A DNA stretch of 39,235 bases from assembly GCF_001811505.1 (NCBI RefSeq), contig NZ_KV804986.1:1-39235 (forward strand), read 5' to 3'. This DNA is from Streptococcus sp. HMSC034E03 (GTDB taxonomy: Bacteria; Bacillota; Bacilli; Lactobacillales; Streptococcaceae). Both the position numbers and the translations under genes were made by a program. Below the pieces are notes generated by a model. That model made no database searches. It had not been told where the DNA came from and worked only from the letters and a program-made list of their open reading frames with translations. Shown piece after piece: positions 8,653-18,299 of this stretch (its first letter is position 1; each line of letters begins with the position of its first letter).

Positions 8653-9349
8653 TATTTCTCATATAATATCCCACTCCACGACGAGTTAGGATGTATTCAG
8701 GTCTGCTTGGTGTGTCTTCAATCTTCTCACGCAAGCGTCGAATGGTTACATCTACTGTACGGACATCCCCAAAATAGTCATATCCCCAAACGGTTTCAAG
8801 AAGATGTTCTCGGGTAATAACTTGTCCAAGATGAGAAGCTAAATGATGCAAGAGTTCGAATTCACGGTGGGTTAGGTCTAACTCTTCACCATATTTCTTA
8901 GCCACGTAGGCATCTGGTAAAATCTCCAAATCGCCAATCTGCAGACTTTGTAATTTCGTTTCAGGTTCTTGGCTATCAACTGAGACAAGATCTGTACGAC
9001 GGAGAAGAGCTTTAACACGGGCCTGTAGTTCACGATTTGAAAATGGCTTGGTCACATAGTCATCTGCTCCAAGCTCAAGCCCGATAACCTTATCAAATTC
9101 GCTATCCTTTGCTGAAAGCATGATAATGGGAACACTACTTGTCTTACGAATAGTTTTTGCGACCTCAAGTCCATCAATCTCTGGAAGCATCAAATCCAAG
9201 ATAATAATATCTGGCTGCTCAGCTTCAAATTGTTCAAGAGCTTCACGACCATTAAAAGCAGTTACAACTTCATAACCCTCCTTGGTCATATTAAATTTTA
9301 TAATATCTGAGATGGGTTTTTCATCATCTACAATTAGTATTTTTTTCAT
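8645..9349 (-). CDS. walR: WalR (VicR) response regulator, OmpR/PhoB type
   Basis: A 234-residue two-domain regulator. The receiver domain (1-118) has the acidic pocket VDDE and phosphoacceptor Asp52 in [11 protein letters not shown], with the conserved Lys in VTKPFSN. The C-terminal winged helix (about 135-232) includes [13 protein letters not shown] and RRGVGYYMR. In streptococci this is the essential regulator of cell-wall maintenance genes such as pcsB. It is first gene of walR-walK-walJ. A ribosome binding site AAGGTG precedes the ATG, and an extended -10 TGGTATAAT lies 24 bases upstream of it. Confidence 0.96.
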   Translation of the reverse strand: MKKILIVDDEKPISDIIKFNMTKEGYEVVTAFNGREALEQFEAEQPDIIILDLMLPEIDGLEVAKTIRKTSSVPIIMLSAKDSEFDKVIGLELGADDYVTKPFSNRELQARVKALLRRTDLVSVDSQEPETKLQSLQIGDLEILPDAYVAKKYGEELDLTHREFELLHHLASHLGQVITREHLLETVWGYDYFGDVRTVDVTIRRLREKIEDTPSRPEYILTRRGVGYYMRNND

Positions 9350-9372
9350 TTAGTCACCTTTTTCCTTATCTC

Positions 9373-9381
9373 ATTATACCA
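9373..9381 (-). promoter_or_regulatory. Extended -10 of the walRKJ operon
   Basis: TGGTATAAT on the minus strand (hexamer 9378-9373) would start transcription near 9366, leaving a short leader that holds the AAGGTG ribosome binding site. I see no good -35 at normal spacing. Confidence 0.6.
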
Positions 9382-9413
9382 AAAAAATGTAAAGAAGACA
9401 CGCAAGACCGATA

Positions 9414-10577
9414 CTAGCAGCTTCTTTTCAAGTAGGCTTGCCAGATCTTTTGCTGAGGTTTGGCTAGGGGATAATTGCTAAATTCTTCCGGACTTAACCA
9501 AAGGACTTCTCTATCTGCATATTCCTGTGTCTCAGCAACTCGGCCTGCAATTATCTGGATATGCCATTTACGATGGCTAAAAATGTGCTTGACCTCTTCA
9601 AATCGTAGATCTTGCCAATCAACTTCAAGATCATAGTCCTGTTCAAAACTTTCCTGTGGAGATGGTCCAAGCTGTAAAATTGGCTCCGCTACTTGACTAA
9701 AAAGATCCAAATCTTGATTTTGGTCTGAGAATTCATCAACTTCAATCAAGGGAAAATGCCAAAATCCAGCCAAGAGATTTTCACTCTCATTCTTTTCTAA
9801 TAAAAACTGCCCCTGACTATTTTGTACTACAAGAGCCTTTAGATAAATAGGGATTGGCTTTTTCTTGGGAGCCTTAATGGGATAGCGATCCATGGTCCCA
9901 TGTTGGTAAGCAGCACTGAACTCCTTAACAGGACTCTCTTCTGGTCTTGGATTAACAGGAGCCTCAATATCTGAACCTAAATCCATCAAAGCCTGATTGA
10001 AATCACCTGGACGATCAGGATCTATCAGAACTTCCATCATAGCTTGAAATATTTTTCGATTGCTAGGATTTCCAATATCATGATTTACTTCAAACAAACG
10101 TGCCAAAACGCGCATGACATTGCCATCTACTGCAGGCTGCGGAAGGTTAAATGCAATACTAGAGATTGCACCAGCTGTATAAGGACCAATCCCTTTTAAA
10201 CTTGAAATACCTTCATAAGTAGACGGGAACTTGCCTTCAAATTCACTCATAATCTGTTGAGCGGCTGTTTGCATATTGCGGACACGAGAATAATAGCCAA
10301 GTCCTTCCCAGGCTTTTAATAAGCGATCCTCAGGAGCATTTGCTAAGCTCTCAACAGTCGGAAACCAGTCTAAAAAACGTTCATAATAGGGAATGACGGT
10401 ATCAACTCGAGTCTGCTGCAACATAATTTCAGATACCCAGATATGATAAGGATTCTTACTCCGTCTCCAAGGTAAATCACGCTTGTTTTCGTCATACCAA
10501 GCTAATAATTTTTGACGGAAAGAGAGAATCTTGTCCTCTTCCCACATGGTCACACTATATTTCTCCAAATCTAACAT
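9414..10577 (-). CDS. mutY: MutY adenine DNA glycosylase, lacking the Fe-S cluster cysteines
   Basis: Base-excision repair enzyme of 387 residues that removes adenine mispaired with 8-oxoguanine. The N-terminal half has the catalytic Glu50 in SEIMLQQT and the helix-hairpin-helix LKGIGPYTAGA with catalytic Asp151 in AVDGNV. The C-terminal half (about 240-387) is the NUDIX-like recognition domain with FSHRKWH. Most MutY proteins bind a 4Fe-4S cluster through four cysteines after the glycosylase core. Here the corresponding segment (MDLGSDIEAPVNPRPEESP and following) has no cysteine, and the only Cys is the last residue. Clusterless MutY is known in lactic acid bacteria. There is no Shine-Dalgarno site and the promoter predicts a leaderless mRNA. 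Confidence 0.93.
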   Translation of the reverse strand: MLDLEKYSVTMWEEDKILSFRQKLLAWYDENKRDLPWRRSKNPYHIWVSEIMLQQTRVDTVIPYYERFLDWFPTVESLANAPEDRLLKAWEGLGYYSRVRNMQTAAQQIMSEFEGKFPSTYEGISSLKGIGPYTAGAISSIAFNLPQPAVDGNVMRVLARLFEVNHDIGNPSNRKIFQAMMEVLIDPDRPGDFNQALMDLGSDIEAPVNPRPEESPVKEFSAAYQHGTMDRYPIKAPKKKPIPIYLKALVVQNSQGQFLLEKNESENLLAGFWHFPLIEVDEFSDQNQDLDLFSQVAEPILQLGPSPQESFEQDYDLEVDWQDLRFEEVKHIFSHRKWHIQIIAGRVAETQEYADREVLWLSPEEFSNYPLAKPQQKIWQAYLKRSC

Positions 10578-10583
10578 ATTTCT

Positions 10584-10612
10584 AGTATAGCATAACCTTT
10601 TAGGATACTCAA
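10584..10612 (-). promoter_or_regulatory. Promoter of mutY, predicted leaderless
   Basis: -35 TTGAGT (10612-10607), a 17-base spacer and extended -10 TGCTATACT (hexamer 10589-10584). The A of the ATG at 10577 is exactly seven bases past the hexamer. Layout and -10 sequence are the same as for the ABC-F gene. Confidence 0.75.
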
Positions 10613-10768
10613 AAAATCAAGATAGACATTGAAGAAAACACTTTTCTATCATAAAAAACAATCCTTATTATTTAAGCAAAATGGAGAAAAGATAGATTCT
10701 GTTCATAATACTCTAATTTTTATATAGCTACTTGTCAGTTTTAATTTTAAATGTTGACCTAAGTTAAA

Positions 10769-10875
10769 TATAGTGGATTGAAATAAGATATAAACAAATT
10801 GATTAGGGGAGTCAAATCAATTTCTAGCAATTTTTTAGAAGTCGAAATGAACTATTCTTTATTTAGCCTACTATA
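10769..10875. repeat. RUP-like element (107 bp miniature inverted-repeat element)
   Basis: This stretch starts TATAGTGGATTGAAATAAGA and ends, read on the other strand, TATAGTAGGCTAAATAAAGA, giving imperfect terminal inverted repeats that begin and end with TA. The length is exactly 107 bp, the size described for RUP (Repeat Unit of Pneumococcus), thought to be mobilised by an IS630-type transposase into TA sites. It fills most of the 384-base gap between mutY and ribF; the rest of that gap is AT-rich with no gene that I can see, apart from the ribF terminator. Confidence 0.8.
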
Positions 10876-10922
10876 ATAGTTATGATGATTCCCCAAACTT
10901 AAGCTAAAAATACAAATAAAAA

Positions 10923-10947
10923 AGAGTTTGAGAAAATCCCAAACTCT
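10923..10947 (-). terminator. Terminator after ribF
   Basis: AGAGTTTG (10923-10930) pairs with CAAACTCT (10940-10947). On the minus strand the hairpin is followed by a T-rich run (10922-10911). A T run on the plus-strand side could allow function in both directions. Confidence 0.8.
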
Positions 10948-10961
10948 ACTATTTTTTGATT

Positions 10962-11873
10962 TTATTTTCTAGCTATCTTTTCATCTTCTTCTAGTTGTTT
11001 AACTAATTGATCAACGCTATCAAATTTCACCATATCACGGATACGGTCCAACCAGGAAACGATGACAGTTTCCCCATAGATATCGTCAGAAAAATCAAAG
11101 ATATGAACTTCAAAACGCTCTTCTTCGCCATCAAAGGTTTCATTTTTACCTAGACTTGCCATACCACGATAGACTTTTCTTTGAATTTCAACATCAACGG
11201 CATAAACACCATCAGCTGGCATATATGTCCGATCCAAGTTGACTAGATTAGCTGTCGGGAAGCCAATAGTTCGACCTCGAGCATTTCCGTGAACCACTAC
11301 TCCTCTCGTTGGTAAAGGAAATCCCAAAAGTTTGCCTGCTTCTTTTACATCTCCTTCTAGAATGGCTTGGCGGATACGCGTTGAACTAATTTTCCCCTTT
11401 TCATCCTCAACTGGTGGAACAATAACCACTTCACCATGGAAGAGTTCTTTTAAATCCTCAGCTGTTTTTCTATCTGAACCAAGAGTATAGTCAAAACCAA
11501 CTACAATCGTATCTGCCTTTGCTTCCTTGACATAGGTATCAATGAATTCTTGGGCAGTCATATTTGCTACTCGACTAGTGAAATCCATCAAATACAAACT
11601 CTCAACTCCAGCTCTCTTCAATCTACGTTCACGTTCACTAGCATACAAAATATGCAATAAATGTTCAGGTGAATATTGATTCAGAGTTAGTTTTGGTGAT
11701 TCGTTAAAAGTTACTAGAGCTACTCCCTGGCGCTTTTCAGCAGCAATATTAGAAGCTATTTCAAATAATTTTTGATGTCCAAGGTGAACTCCATCAAAAT
11801 AACCAAGTACAAGGACGTTTGGTCCTGGTGTTGCAATATCTTTTTCTGTTTTAATAGGTACTGTAATAATCAT
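10962..11873 (-). CDS. ribF: RibF bifunctional riboflavin kinase/FAD synthetase
   Basis: Cytosolic enzyme of 303 residues making FMN from riboflavin and then FAD. The N-terminal nucleotidyltransferase domain (about 15-180) has GYFDGVHLGHQKL and the ISSTRIR motif. The C-terminal kinase domain (about 185-300) has GNARGRTIGFPTANL and PADGVYAV. Length is typical. It lies 65 bases downstream of pyrD on the same strand but has its own -10 box at the start codon and no Shine-Dalgarno site. It is therefore predicted to be transcribed as a leaderless mRNA, possibly in addition to read-through from pyrD. Its products FMN and FAD are cofactors of the neighbouring PyrD and PyrK, a loose functional link. 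Confidence 0.95.
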   Translation of the reverse strand: MIITVPIKTEKDIATPGPNVLVLGYFDGVHLGHQKLFEIASNIAAEKRQGVALVTFNESPKLTLNQYSPEHLLHILYASERERRLKRAGVESLYLMDFTSRVANMTAQEFIDTYVKEAKADTIVVGFDYTLGSDRKTAEDLKELFHGEVVIVPPVEDEKGKISSTRIRQAILEGDVKEAGKLLGFPLPTRGVVVHGNARGRTIGFPTANLVNLDRTYMPADGVYAVDVEIQRKVYRGMASLGKNETFDGEEERFEVHIFDFSDDIYGETVIVSWLDRIRDMVKFDSVDQLVKQLEEDEKIARK

Positions 11874-11880
11874 AGTATTT

Positions 11881-11907
11881 ATTATACCAAAAAAATGGCG
11901 CTTTCAA
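11881..11907 (-). promoter_or_regulatory. Promoter of ribF, predicted leaderless
   Basis: Extended -10 TGGTATAAT (hexamer 11886-11881) lies seven bases before the ATG at 11873, so transcription should start on, or one base before, the start codon. A possible -35 TTGAAA (11907-11902) is at a short 15-base spacing. Confidence 0.6.
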
Positions 11908-11938
11908 AACAATTTAGACTGAATTCAGCACATAAAAC

Positions 11939-13688
<1,750 letters not shown>

Positions 13689-13728
13689 ACCGTTTCCTCC
13701 TTAAATTTTAAGGGGTTCAGAAAAAGAA

Positions 13729-13750
13729 AAACCTTGCAATCGCAAGGTTT
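13729..13750 (-). terminator. Attenuator terminator ahead of pyrK
   Basis: AAACCTTGC/GCAAGGTTT hairpin with a 4-base loop. On the minus strand it is followed by a T-rich run and then the pyrK ribosome binding site. It is part of the PyrR-controlled leader. Confidence 0.88.
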
Positions 13751-13833
13751 CAGTAAGATACTTACAGAAAAGAATCAAATAAACTGTGTTTATTCGAAGT
13801 TTGTGTAATCTATTTTCTATCTGACACCTTGTG

Positions 13834-13845
13834 AGCCTCTCTGGA
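13834..13845 (-). promoter_or_regulatory. PyrR binding loop of the pyrKD leader
   Basis: The minus strand reads TCCAGAGAGGCT, the conserved PyrR-binding loop found in pyr operon leaders of Gram-positive bacteria. It lies between the promoter and the terminator hairpin, as expected. UMP-bound PyrR at this loop would prevent antiterminator formation and favour the terminator at 13729-13750. Confidence 0.9.
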
Positions 13846-13871
13846 CTTCCCTTAAAGGTTAAATTTTTACT

Positions 13872-13900
13872 AGTATACTGTATCAACCCTAAAAAGTCAA
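13872..13900 (-). promoter_or_regulatory. Promoter of pyrK-pyrD
   Basis: TTGACT (13900-13895), a 17-base spacer and TATACT (13877-13872) on the minus strand. It starts a leader of about 175 bases carrying the PyrR attenuator. Confidence 0.85.
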
Positions 13901-13938
13901 GCAAAAATAGGTACGGTGTCTGACGTATTTTAGTTTAC

Positions 13939-14628
13939 TTATTTTTGTGAAGAGAGAATCTTCTCCAATTTTTGATAATCTTTGACACTGTCGATTTCGT
14001 AGATAGAATTTTCTTCCAATTCCTCTACGTAAACATCCAGTTCTTTGATATTATCTTTAACCATGTTGTCCCAGTAGAGATCTACAAATTCACCGCTTGC
14101 ATAGGCTTCATCGATAAATCCAACAATCTTTTCAGCTGTTGGAGCATCCCAGAACGATACACCACTCAAGATGCGTCCATTCTTACTATCGACGATTATA
14201 TCTTGAACTTTGTAATCTTCTCCGTAAACTAGGAACCATTCATTGTCACAGTCTTCACGATAAACACTGAAATATGTTGAACGCTCGATATCATTACGGA
14301 ACATATTTTTGAAAAGATAGTTATCCGCATCGATAACGTAGCTATTAGCCAACTCTTCTTTCACCAAGTAAAGTGAGTAAAAATTATTGTAATCAGCAAA
14401 CTTATCATTAAAGACCAAACGAACCCCGTACTTTTCTTTAAGATAGTCGAATTGTTCTTTTAAATAACCGACAACGATGATAATATCATCAATACCACGT
14501 TCTTTTAAAAATTCGATTTGATATTCAACTAAAGGTTTTTCATTAACCTTGACCAAGGCTTTGGGAGTATTTTCTGTCATGGGTCTCAAACGAGTTCCCA
14601 ATCCGGCTGCTAAAATAATCGCTTTCAC
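13939..14628 (-). CDS. licC: LicC CTP:phosphocholine cytidylyltransferase
   Basis: Nucleotidyltransferase of 229 residues that makes CDP-choline from phosphocholine and CTP for decorating teichoic acids. The N-terminal signature LAAGLGTRLRPMTENTPKAL binds nucleotide; VIDADNYLF (about 103) holds the metal-binding Asp, and EIDSVKDYQ near the C-terminus is the second acidic site. The start is GTG at 14628 with AAAGGAG seven bases upstream; the codon after it (AAA) opens the usual MKAIILAAG. Last gene of the lic1 operon, 12 bases after licB. No clear terminator follows; the pyrK promoter begins about 40 bases on. Confidence 0.95.
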   Translation of the reverse strand: MKAIILAAGLGTRLRPMTENTPKALVKVNEKPLVEYQIEFLKERGIDDIIIVVGYLKEQFDYLKEKYGVRLVFNDKFADYNNFYSLYLVKEELANSYVIDADNYLFKNMFRNDIERSTYFSVYREDCDNEWFLVYGEDYKVQDIIVDSKNGRILSGVSFWDAPTAEKIVGFIDEAYASGEFVDLYWDNMVKDNIKELDVYVEELEENSIYEIDSVKDYQKLEKILSSQK

Positions 14629-14640
14629 GCGTTTTCTCCT

Positions 14641-15519
14641 TTATTCTTTAATAATAATATAAACACCAGCCATTACGATAAGGGAAGTAATAATGGTCAG
14701 TAAATTAAGGGGCGAGCCCAAGAAAATAGCTGCAAACAAAACAGTCCATACTACATAACTCACATTTAGACCAGTAGCTTTTGCCGGCTGCAATCGATTA
14801 ATAGCCATATAATAGGCTAGATAAGAAATCATATTTGATGCTGCAAAGATAATCAAAAGACCCAACAATTGACCATTTGCTACTTCCGCAAATGAATGAT
14901 GCGAGAAGAGAACAATGACAAGGTAGGACAAGAAAGATGTGACTTGTCGTATCAAGAGTGCTTCGAGTTCACTGAGTTCACTTTCCATAGCGAATGAGCT
15001 CAGAACACTTTCACTTCCCCAAGCAAGCGCACAAATCAAGGCACAGAGTATTCCGATATAGAAGGAATTCACTTGTTCAACCTTGTAGGTCTGAGCAATA
15101 ATGCCTGCTATGATTAACAAAATACCAAATACTGTATTCTTAGAAATCTTATGCTTTAAGAAAAAGAAAGCGAGAATGACAGATACTGCAGGATAAATAG
15201 CTGAAACTGAGGATGCTAATGAACTACCGATATATTTGACCGCATAGAGATTGGCTTGCATCCCAATCGGCCCAGCTAAAAGTGCTCCAATAATGACACT
15301 GACATTTCGAATGTTCAAGAAGATTGAAATACGTACTTTACCTTCTTTAAATAAAAGATATCCTAGCAAGATAAAAATACTCAGAAAATCGTGTGCTGCT
15401 GCTACTACAAAAGGTGATAGGTCAGTAAATATAGAGAAGATATAGGCACTAATGGTTAAGCCTAATCCCCAGAAGACACCTGAAAGTAGACCAAAAGAAA
15501 CTCCATTTTTAGTTTTCAT
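14641..15519 (-). CDS. licB: LicB choline transporter (EamA/DMT family)
   Basis: Membrane protein of 292 residues with about ten hydrophobic helices in two repeated halves, as in the drug/metabolite (EamA) superfamily. Its place between licA and licC identifies it as the choline permease of the phosphocholine pathway. Motifs such as GLLSGVFWGLG at the N-terminus and KYIGSSLASSVSAIYPA in the middle fit the family. The start overlaps the end of licA by 11 bases, and its ribosome binding site AAGGAG lies inside licA. Confidence 0.93.
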   Translation of the reverse strand: MKTKNGVSFGLLSGVFWGLGLTISAYIFSIFTDLSPFVVAAAHDFLSIFILLGYLLFKEGKVRISIFLNIRNVSVIIGALLAGPIGMQANLYAVKYIGSSLASSVSAIYPAVSVILAFFFLKHKISKNTVFGILLIIAGIIAQTYKVEQVNSFYIGILCALICALAWGSESVLSSFAMESELSELEALLIRQVTSFLSYLVIVLFSHHSFAEVANGQLLGLLIIFAASNMISYLAYYMAINRLQPAKATGLNVSYVVWTVLFAAIFLGSPLNLLTIITSLIVMAGVYIIIKE

Positions 15520-16384
15520 ATAAATCTCCTTCAGACTCTAATTCTTTTACAGCTCTATTGTAGCGAGAAATTCCATAATCTCCGAAATCTGCACCATTTT
15601 CTTCTTTGTAAATAGTCCAAAGACTCCAAATGATGTCCTGCAAGATTTTGTAGATACGAATTTTTTCTCTAGAAACTGAAGTCTTGTCACTCTCATAATA
15701 ACTGAGAAAATCTTCTTCCTCTGCACTAGTAAACTCTGATTCTAGGAAGAGGGCTGCCAAATCCCACATAGGATCATTCATAGAAGAATATTCCCAATCA
15801 ATCAGATAAAGGTGACCATCTGGTCCTTCTATGAAATTTTCTGGTACTAAATCAATGTGACATGATTTCTTATCAATACCGATTTGTTCAAGCTCTTCTT
15901 TTAGAGAAAACACAGACTTTCTGACAGTTTCATAGTTTGGATAGGAAATCTCCCCTTGAATCAAGGTTTCATATTTTTTGATTTCCTCAAAAGGAGCAAA
16001 CTCTCCTTTTAATTCCTTACCCGAAGCATGAACCGTTTGTAAAATAGACGCAATCTTTTCAAACTTAGTCTTGATAGTAGTGGAATTAAGAGTATTCGCA
16101 GATTTAATGTACTGATTAACCTTGATACCTGCTTCAATATCGAAAAGATAATTTTCTACATCAAGTTTTAAATCTTTTAACAAGTCCAGATTAAATTTCT
16201 CATTTTGACGGTTAATCAATTTATCTGTGCCTTTTCCGAAAAACTTAACGATATACTGATTTGAGGTTGTCTTAACCAAATAGTTGTGATTAGTCATTCC
16301 TCCTAGTTGTTCAACACTTATAATATCCTCATCAGTTGATAGTAAAGATGTCAGTTTTTCCTTAATAATCTTTTCCACGCTCAT
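15509..16384 (-). CDS. licA: LicA choline kinase
   Basis: Kinase of 291 residues that phosphorylates imported choline. It has the aminoglycoside/choline kinase fold. Catalytic loop CHIDLVPENF carries His176, Asp178 and the downstream Asn, and the metal motif is LIDWEYSSMNDPMWDLA (about 193-209). The N-terminal VEQLGGMTNHNYLV is the nucleotide loop of the choline kinase group. The gene lies 6 bases after tarJ and overlaps licB, all in one operon. Confidence 0.95.
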   Translation of the reverse strand: MSVEKIIKEKLTSLLSTDEDIISVEQLGGMTNHNYLVKTTSNQYIVKFFGKGTDKLINRQNEKFNLDLLKDLKLDVENYLFDIEAGIKVNQYIKSANTLNSTTIKTKFEKIASILQTVHASGKELKGEFAPFEEIKKYETLIQGEISYPNYETVRKSVFSLKEELEQIGIDKKSCHIDLVPENFIEGPDGHLYLIDWEYSSMNDPMWDLAALFLESEFTSAEEEDFLSYYESDKTSVSREKIRIYKILQDIIWSLWTIYKEENGADFGDYGISRYNRAVKELESEGDLYEN

Positions 16385-16390
16385 CCTCCA

Positions 16391-17413
16391 TTAGACTTCC
16401 CACTTAAAGACTGTTTTAAAGGCAGTATTTAGGTCAGTTGCAAAAACTCGGTGAATATCCTTAATTTCTCGTACTGGTTCTTCTAAATAAATGATATTCT
16501 TCAAACGATTGGCAAACTTCTTAATTTCCATCATATGGATGGCATTTTCAAAGTCAACTCGCCCAGAACGTGAAGAACCAACTAGTAGCAAACCTTTTTC
16601 CAAGGAATCTCGAGTATTGATGTTGACCTTGTACTCACTAACTCCCATCATCAGAATAGTACCTTGTGGTTTGATGTAACGGATGAGATCATTGATAGCA
16701 GGTCCGCATCCATCACCACCACAACATTCGAAACCATGATCAAAACTAAGATCATCTGGGATGCTATCAGTAATGTAGAGCTCTTTAGCAAATGAGAAGA
16801 GTTCAAGTTTTTCCCAATGACGGCCAATGACGATAATCTCTGCTTCAGGCAAGGTATAGTTGATAATATTAGCCATGACAAAAGCTAGACTACCATCTCC
16901 AATAACTGCAATACGCTGACGTCTGCTGTGAGATACCGTCATGAAACGATTCATAGCATGCATGCCAACACTGACAAACTCTGTAATGGCGGCAACTGTG
17001 TCTTCGATTTCTTCGTAAGCTACCACACGATCCTTAGGCAGAGATACAAATTCTCGCATAAAGCCATCATAACCACTCGACAAGAAATAAGTTCCTGCCA
17101 TATAGTTTTCATAGAATTCCTCATCACTCTGCATAGGTGGTTGGTTGGGAATCATAACAACCTTCTGACCAACTTTGTAGGTACCTGTTGGATCAGAAAT
17201 GACTGTACCACAAGACTCGTGAATCATAGCCATTGGTAGTTTTTTCGCTAAAATTTTTGGATCACGTTTACCTTGGTAGTAACGTTGATCCGCGTGACAA
17301 ACCGCCATGTAATTTGGTCGGATGAGGATATGATTCTCTTGATCAATTTCTTCTTCCTGATATTTAATATTAATAAACTTTGGTTTGGTCAGTTGATAAA
17401 TTTGATTAATCAT
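16391..17413 (-). CDS. tarJ: TarJ ribitol-5-phosphate 2-dehydrogenase (NADPH)
   Basis: Alcohol dehydrogenase-like enzyme of 340 residues that reduces ribulose-5-phosphate to ribitol-5-phosphate, the precursor of CDP-ribitol. The N-terminal catalytic half has CHADQRYYQGKR with the zinc-site Cys, and MIHESCGTV. The Rossmann half has IAVIGDGSLAFV (about 173) and the Cys-rich FECCGGDGCG. The start is the ATG at 17413, four bases after the tarI stop; a TTG 18 bases earlier lies inside tarI and is less likely. It works with TarI encoded just upstream. Confidence 0.95.
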   Translation of the reverse strand: MINQIYQLTKPKFINIKYQEEEIDQENHILIRPNYMAVCHADQRYYQGKRDPKILAKKLPMAMIHESCGTVISDPTGTYKVGQKVVMIPNQPPMQSDEEFYENYMAGTYFLSSGYDGFMREFVSLPKDRVVAYEEIEDTVAAITEFVSVGMHAMNRFMTVSHSRRQRIAVIGDGSLAFVMANIINYTLPEAEIIVIGRHWEKLELFSFAKELYITDSIPDDLSFDHGFECCGGDGCGPAINDLIRYIKPQGTILMMGVSEYKVNINTRDSLEKGLLLVGSSRSGRVDFENAIHMMEIKKFANRLKNIIYLEEPVREIKDIHRVFATDLNTAFKTVFKWEV

Positions 17414-17417
17414 GTCT

Positions 17418-18125
17418 CTAGTCTTTCTCAATCATACTTTTAGCAATTTTCAAGTCTGTAACTGTTGTAATTTTAAGGTTTGAGTATTCACCCTTAGCCA
17501 AGGCTACATCTTTACCCTTAATGACAAAGATTTTACATGCATCTGTTAAAATTTCTTTTTCTTCTGCTGATAAAGAACCATACAAATCAATAAAGTCTTT
17601 ACAACGGAAGGTTTGAGGTGTTTGTCCTTGATAAAGATGAGCGCGATTTGGAATATCTGTGATGAACTGACCATTTGTACTTTCAACAATGGTATCCACC
17701 GCTTCAACTACAGTATCGACAGCATCATGTTTTTGAGCAAGAGCAATATTGTCTTGAATCATACGAAGTGTGATAAAGGGGCGAACCGAATCATGCGTTA
17801 CCACGATATCATCTTCTGTCAGTGGACGATAAGCATCAATAGCTTCAATAATTTTTTCAATACTAGAATTACGATCCGCACCACCTTTGGTGATGATGAT
17901 ACGATCCTTATGAAGCGGAAGGAATTTTTCAACTAAATCTTCTGCGTGTGTAACCCAGTCCCCATGAACTCCAACTACAATCTTTTCAATACTTGGTTCC
18001 AAAACAAATTTTTCAATAGTATGAATCAAGATTGGGCGATCTCCCAACTCAAGAAATTGTTTGGGTAAATTACTAATCCCCATGCGCGTACCGGTTCCAC
18101 CTGCTAAAATTCCAGCGTAGATCAT
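17418..18125 (-). CDS. tarI: TarI ribitol-5-phosphate cytidylyltransferase
   Basis: Nucleotidyltransferase of the IspD/TarI family, 235 residues, making CDP-ribitol for teichoic acid and, in encapsulated strains, capsule. The signature is AGGTGTRMGISNLPKQFLEL at the N-terminus, followed by GGADRNSSIEKI (about 81) and VVTHDSVRPFI (about 108). It is first gene of the lic1 operon (tarI-tarJ-licA-licB-licC). A ribosome binding site AAAGGAGT sits about 7 bases before the ATG. Confidence 0.95.
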   Translation of the reverse strand: MIYAGILAGGTGTRMGISNLPKQFLELGDRPILIHTIEKFVLEPSIEKIVVGVHGDWVTHAEDLVEKFLPLHKDRIIITKGGADRNSSIEKIIEAIDAYRPLTEDDIVVTHDSVRPFITLRMIQDNIALAQKHDAVDTVVEAVDTIVESTNGQFITDIPNRAHLYQGQTPQTFRCKDFIDLYGSLSAEEKEILTDACKIFVIKGKDVALAKGEYSNLKITTVTDLKIAKSMIEKD

Positions 18126-18170
18126 TTTAATACTCCTTTAGTCTGTTTTTAAAAAAACTCGTTCTTTACT

Positions 18171-18179
18171 ATTATATCA
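18171..18179 (-). promoter_or_regulatory. Promoter of the lic1 operon
   Basis: Extended -10 TGATATAAT (hexamer 18176-18171) lies about 45 bases before the tarI ATG. Only a weak -35 (TTCGAG) is at 17-base spacing. I looked for paired TTTAAG sites of the kind used by CiaR and did not find them. Confidence 0.6.
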
Positions 18180-18250
18180 CAACCTAGCCCTTTCTCGAAA
18201 TAAATACTAGAATTCTCTAGTCAGAAAGAGCGCTAGGTAATTTCTCAAAG

Positions 18251-18299
18251 TAACTTCCACTTTCCTGACCGAAGTGGAAATTGGTCTAAAACGGATTTT
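18251..18299. repeat. Degenerate IS30-like end pair left of the insertion sequence
   Basis: TTCCACTT (18255-18262) and AAGTGGAA (18272-18279) form a perfect 8-bp inverted repeat with a 9-base gap. The sequence running right from the second arm resembles the left inverted repeat of the adjoining element at about 15 of 23 positions by eye. The sequence to the left (TAACTTCCAC) resembles a right end. This looks like two old IS30 ends facing each other. Confidence 0.5.

Noticed and set aside
18126..18250. CiaR-type regulation of the lic operon promoter
   Set aside because: The paired TTTAAG direct repeats expected for CiaR binding are not present in this stretch.
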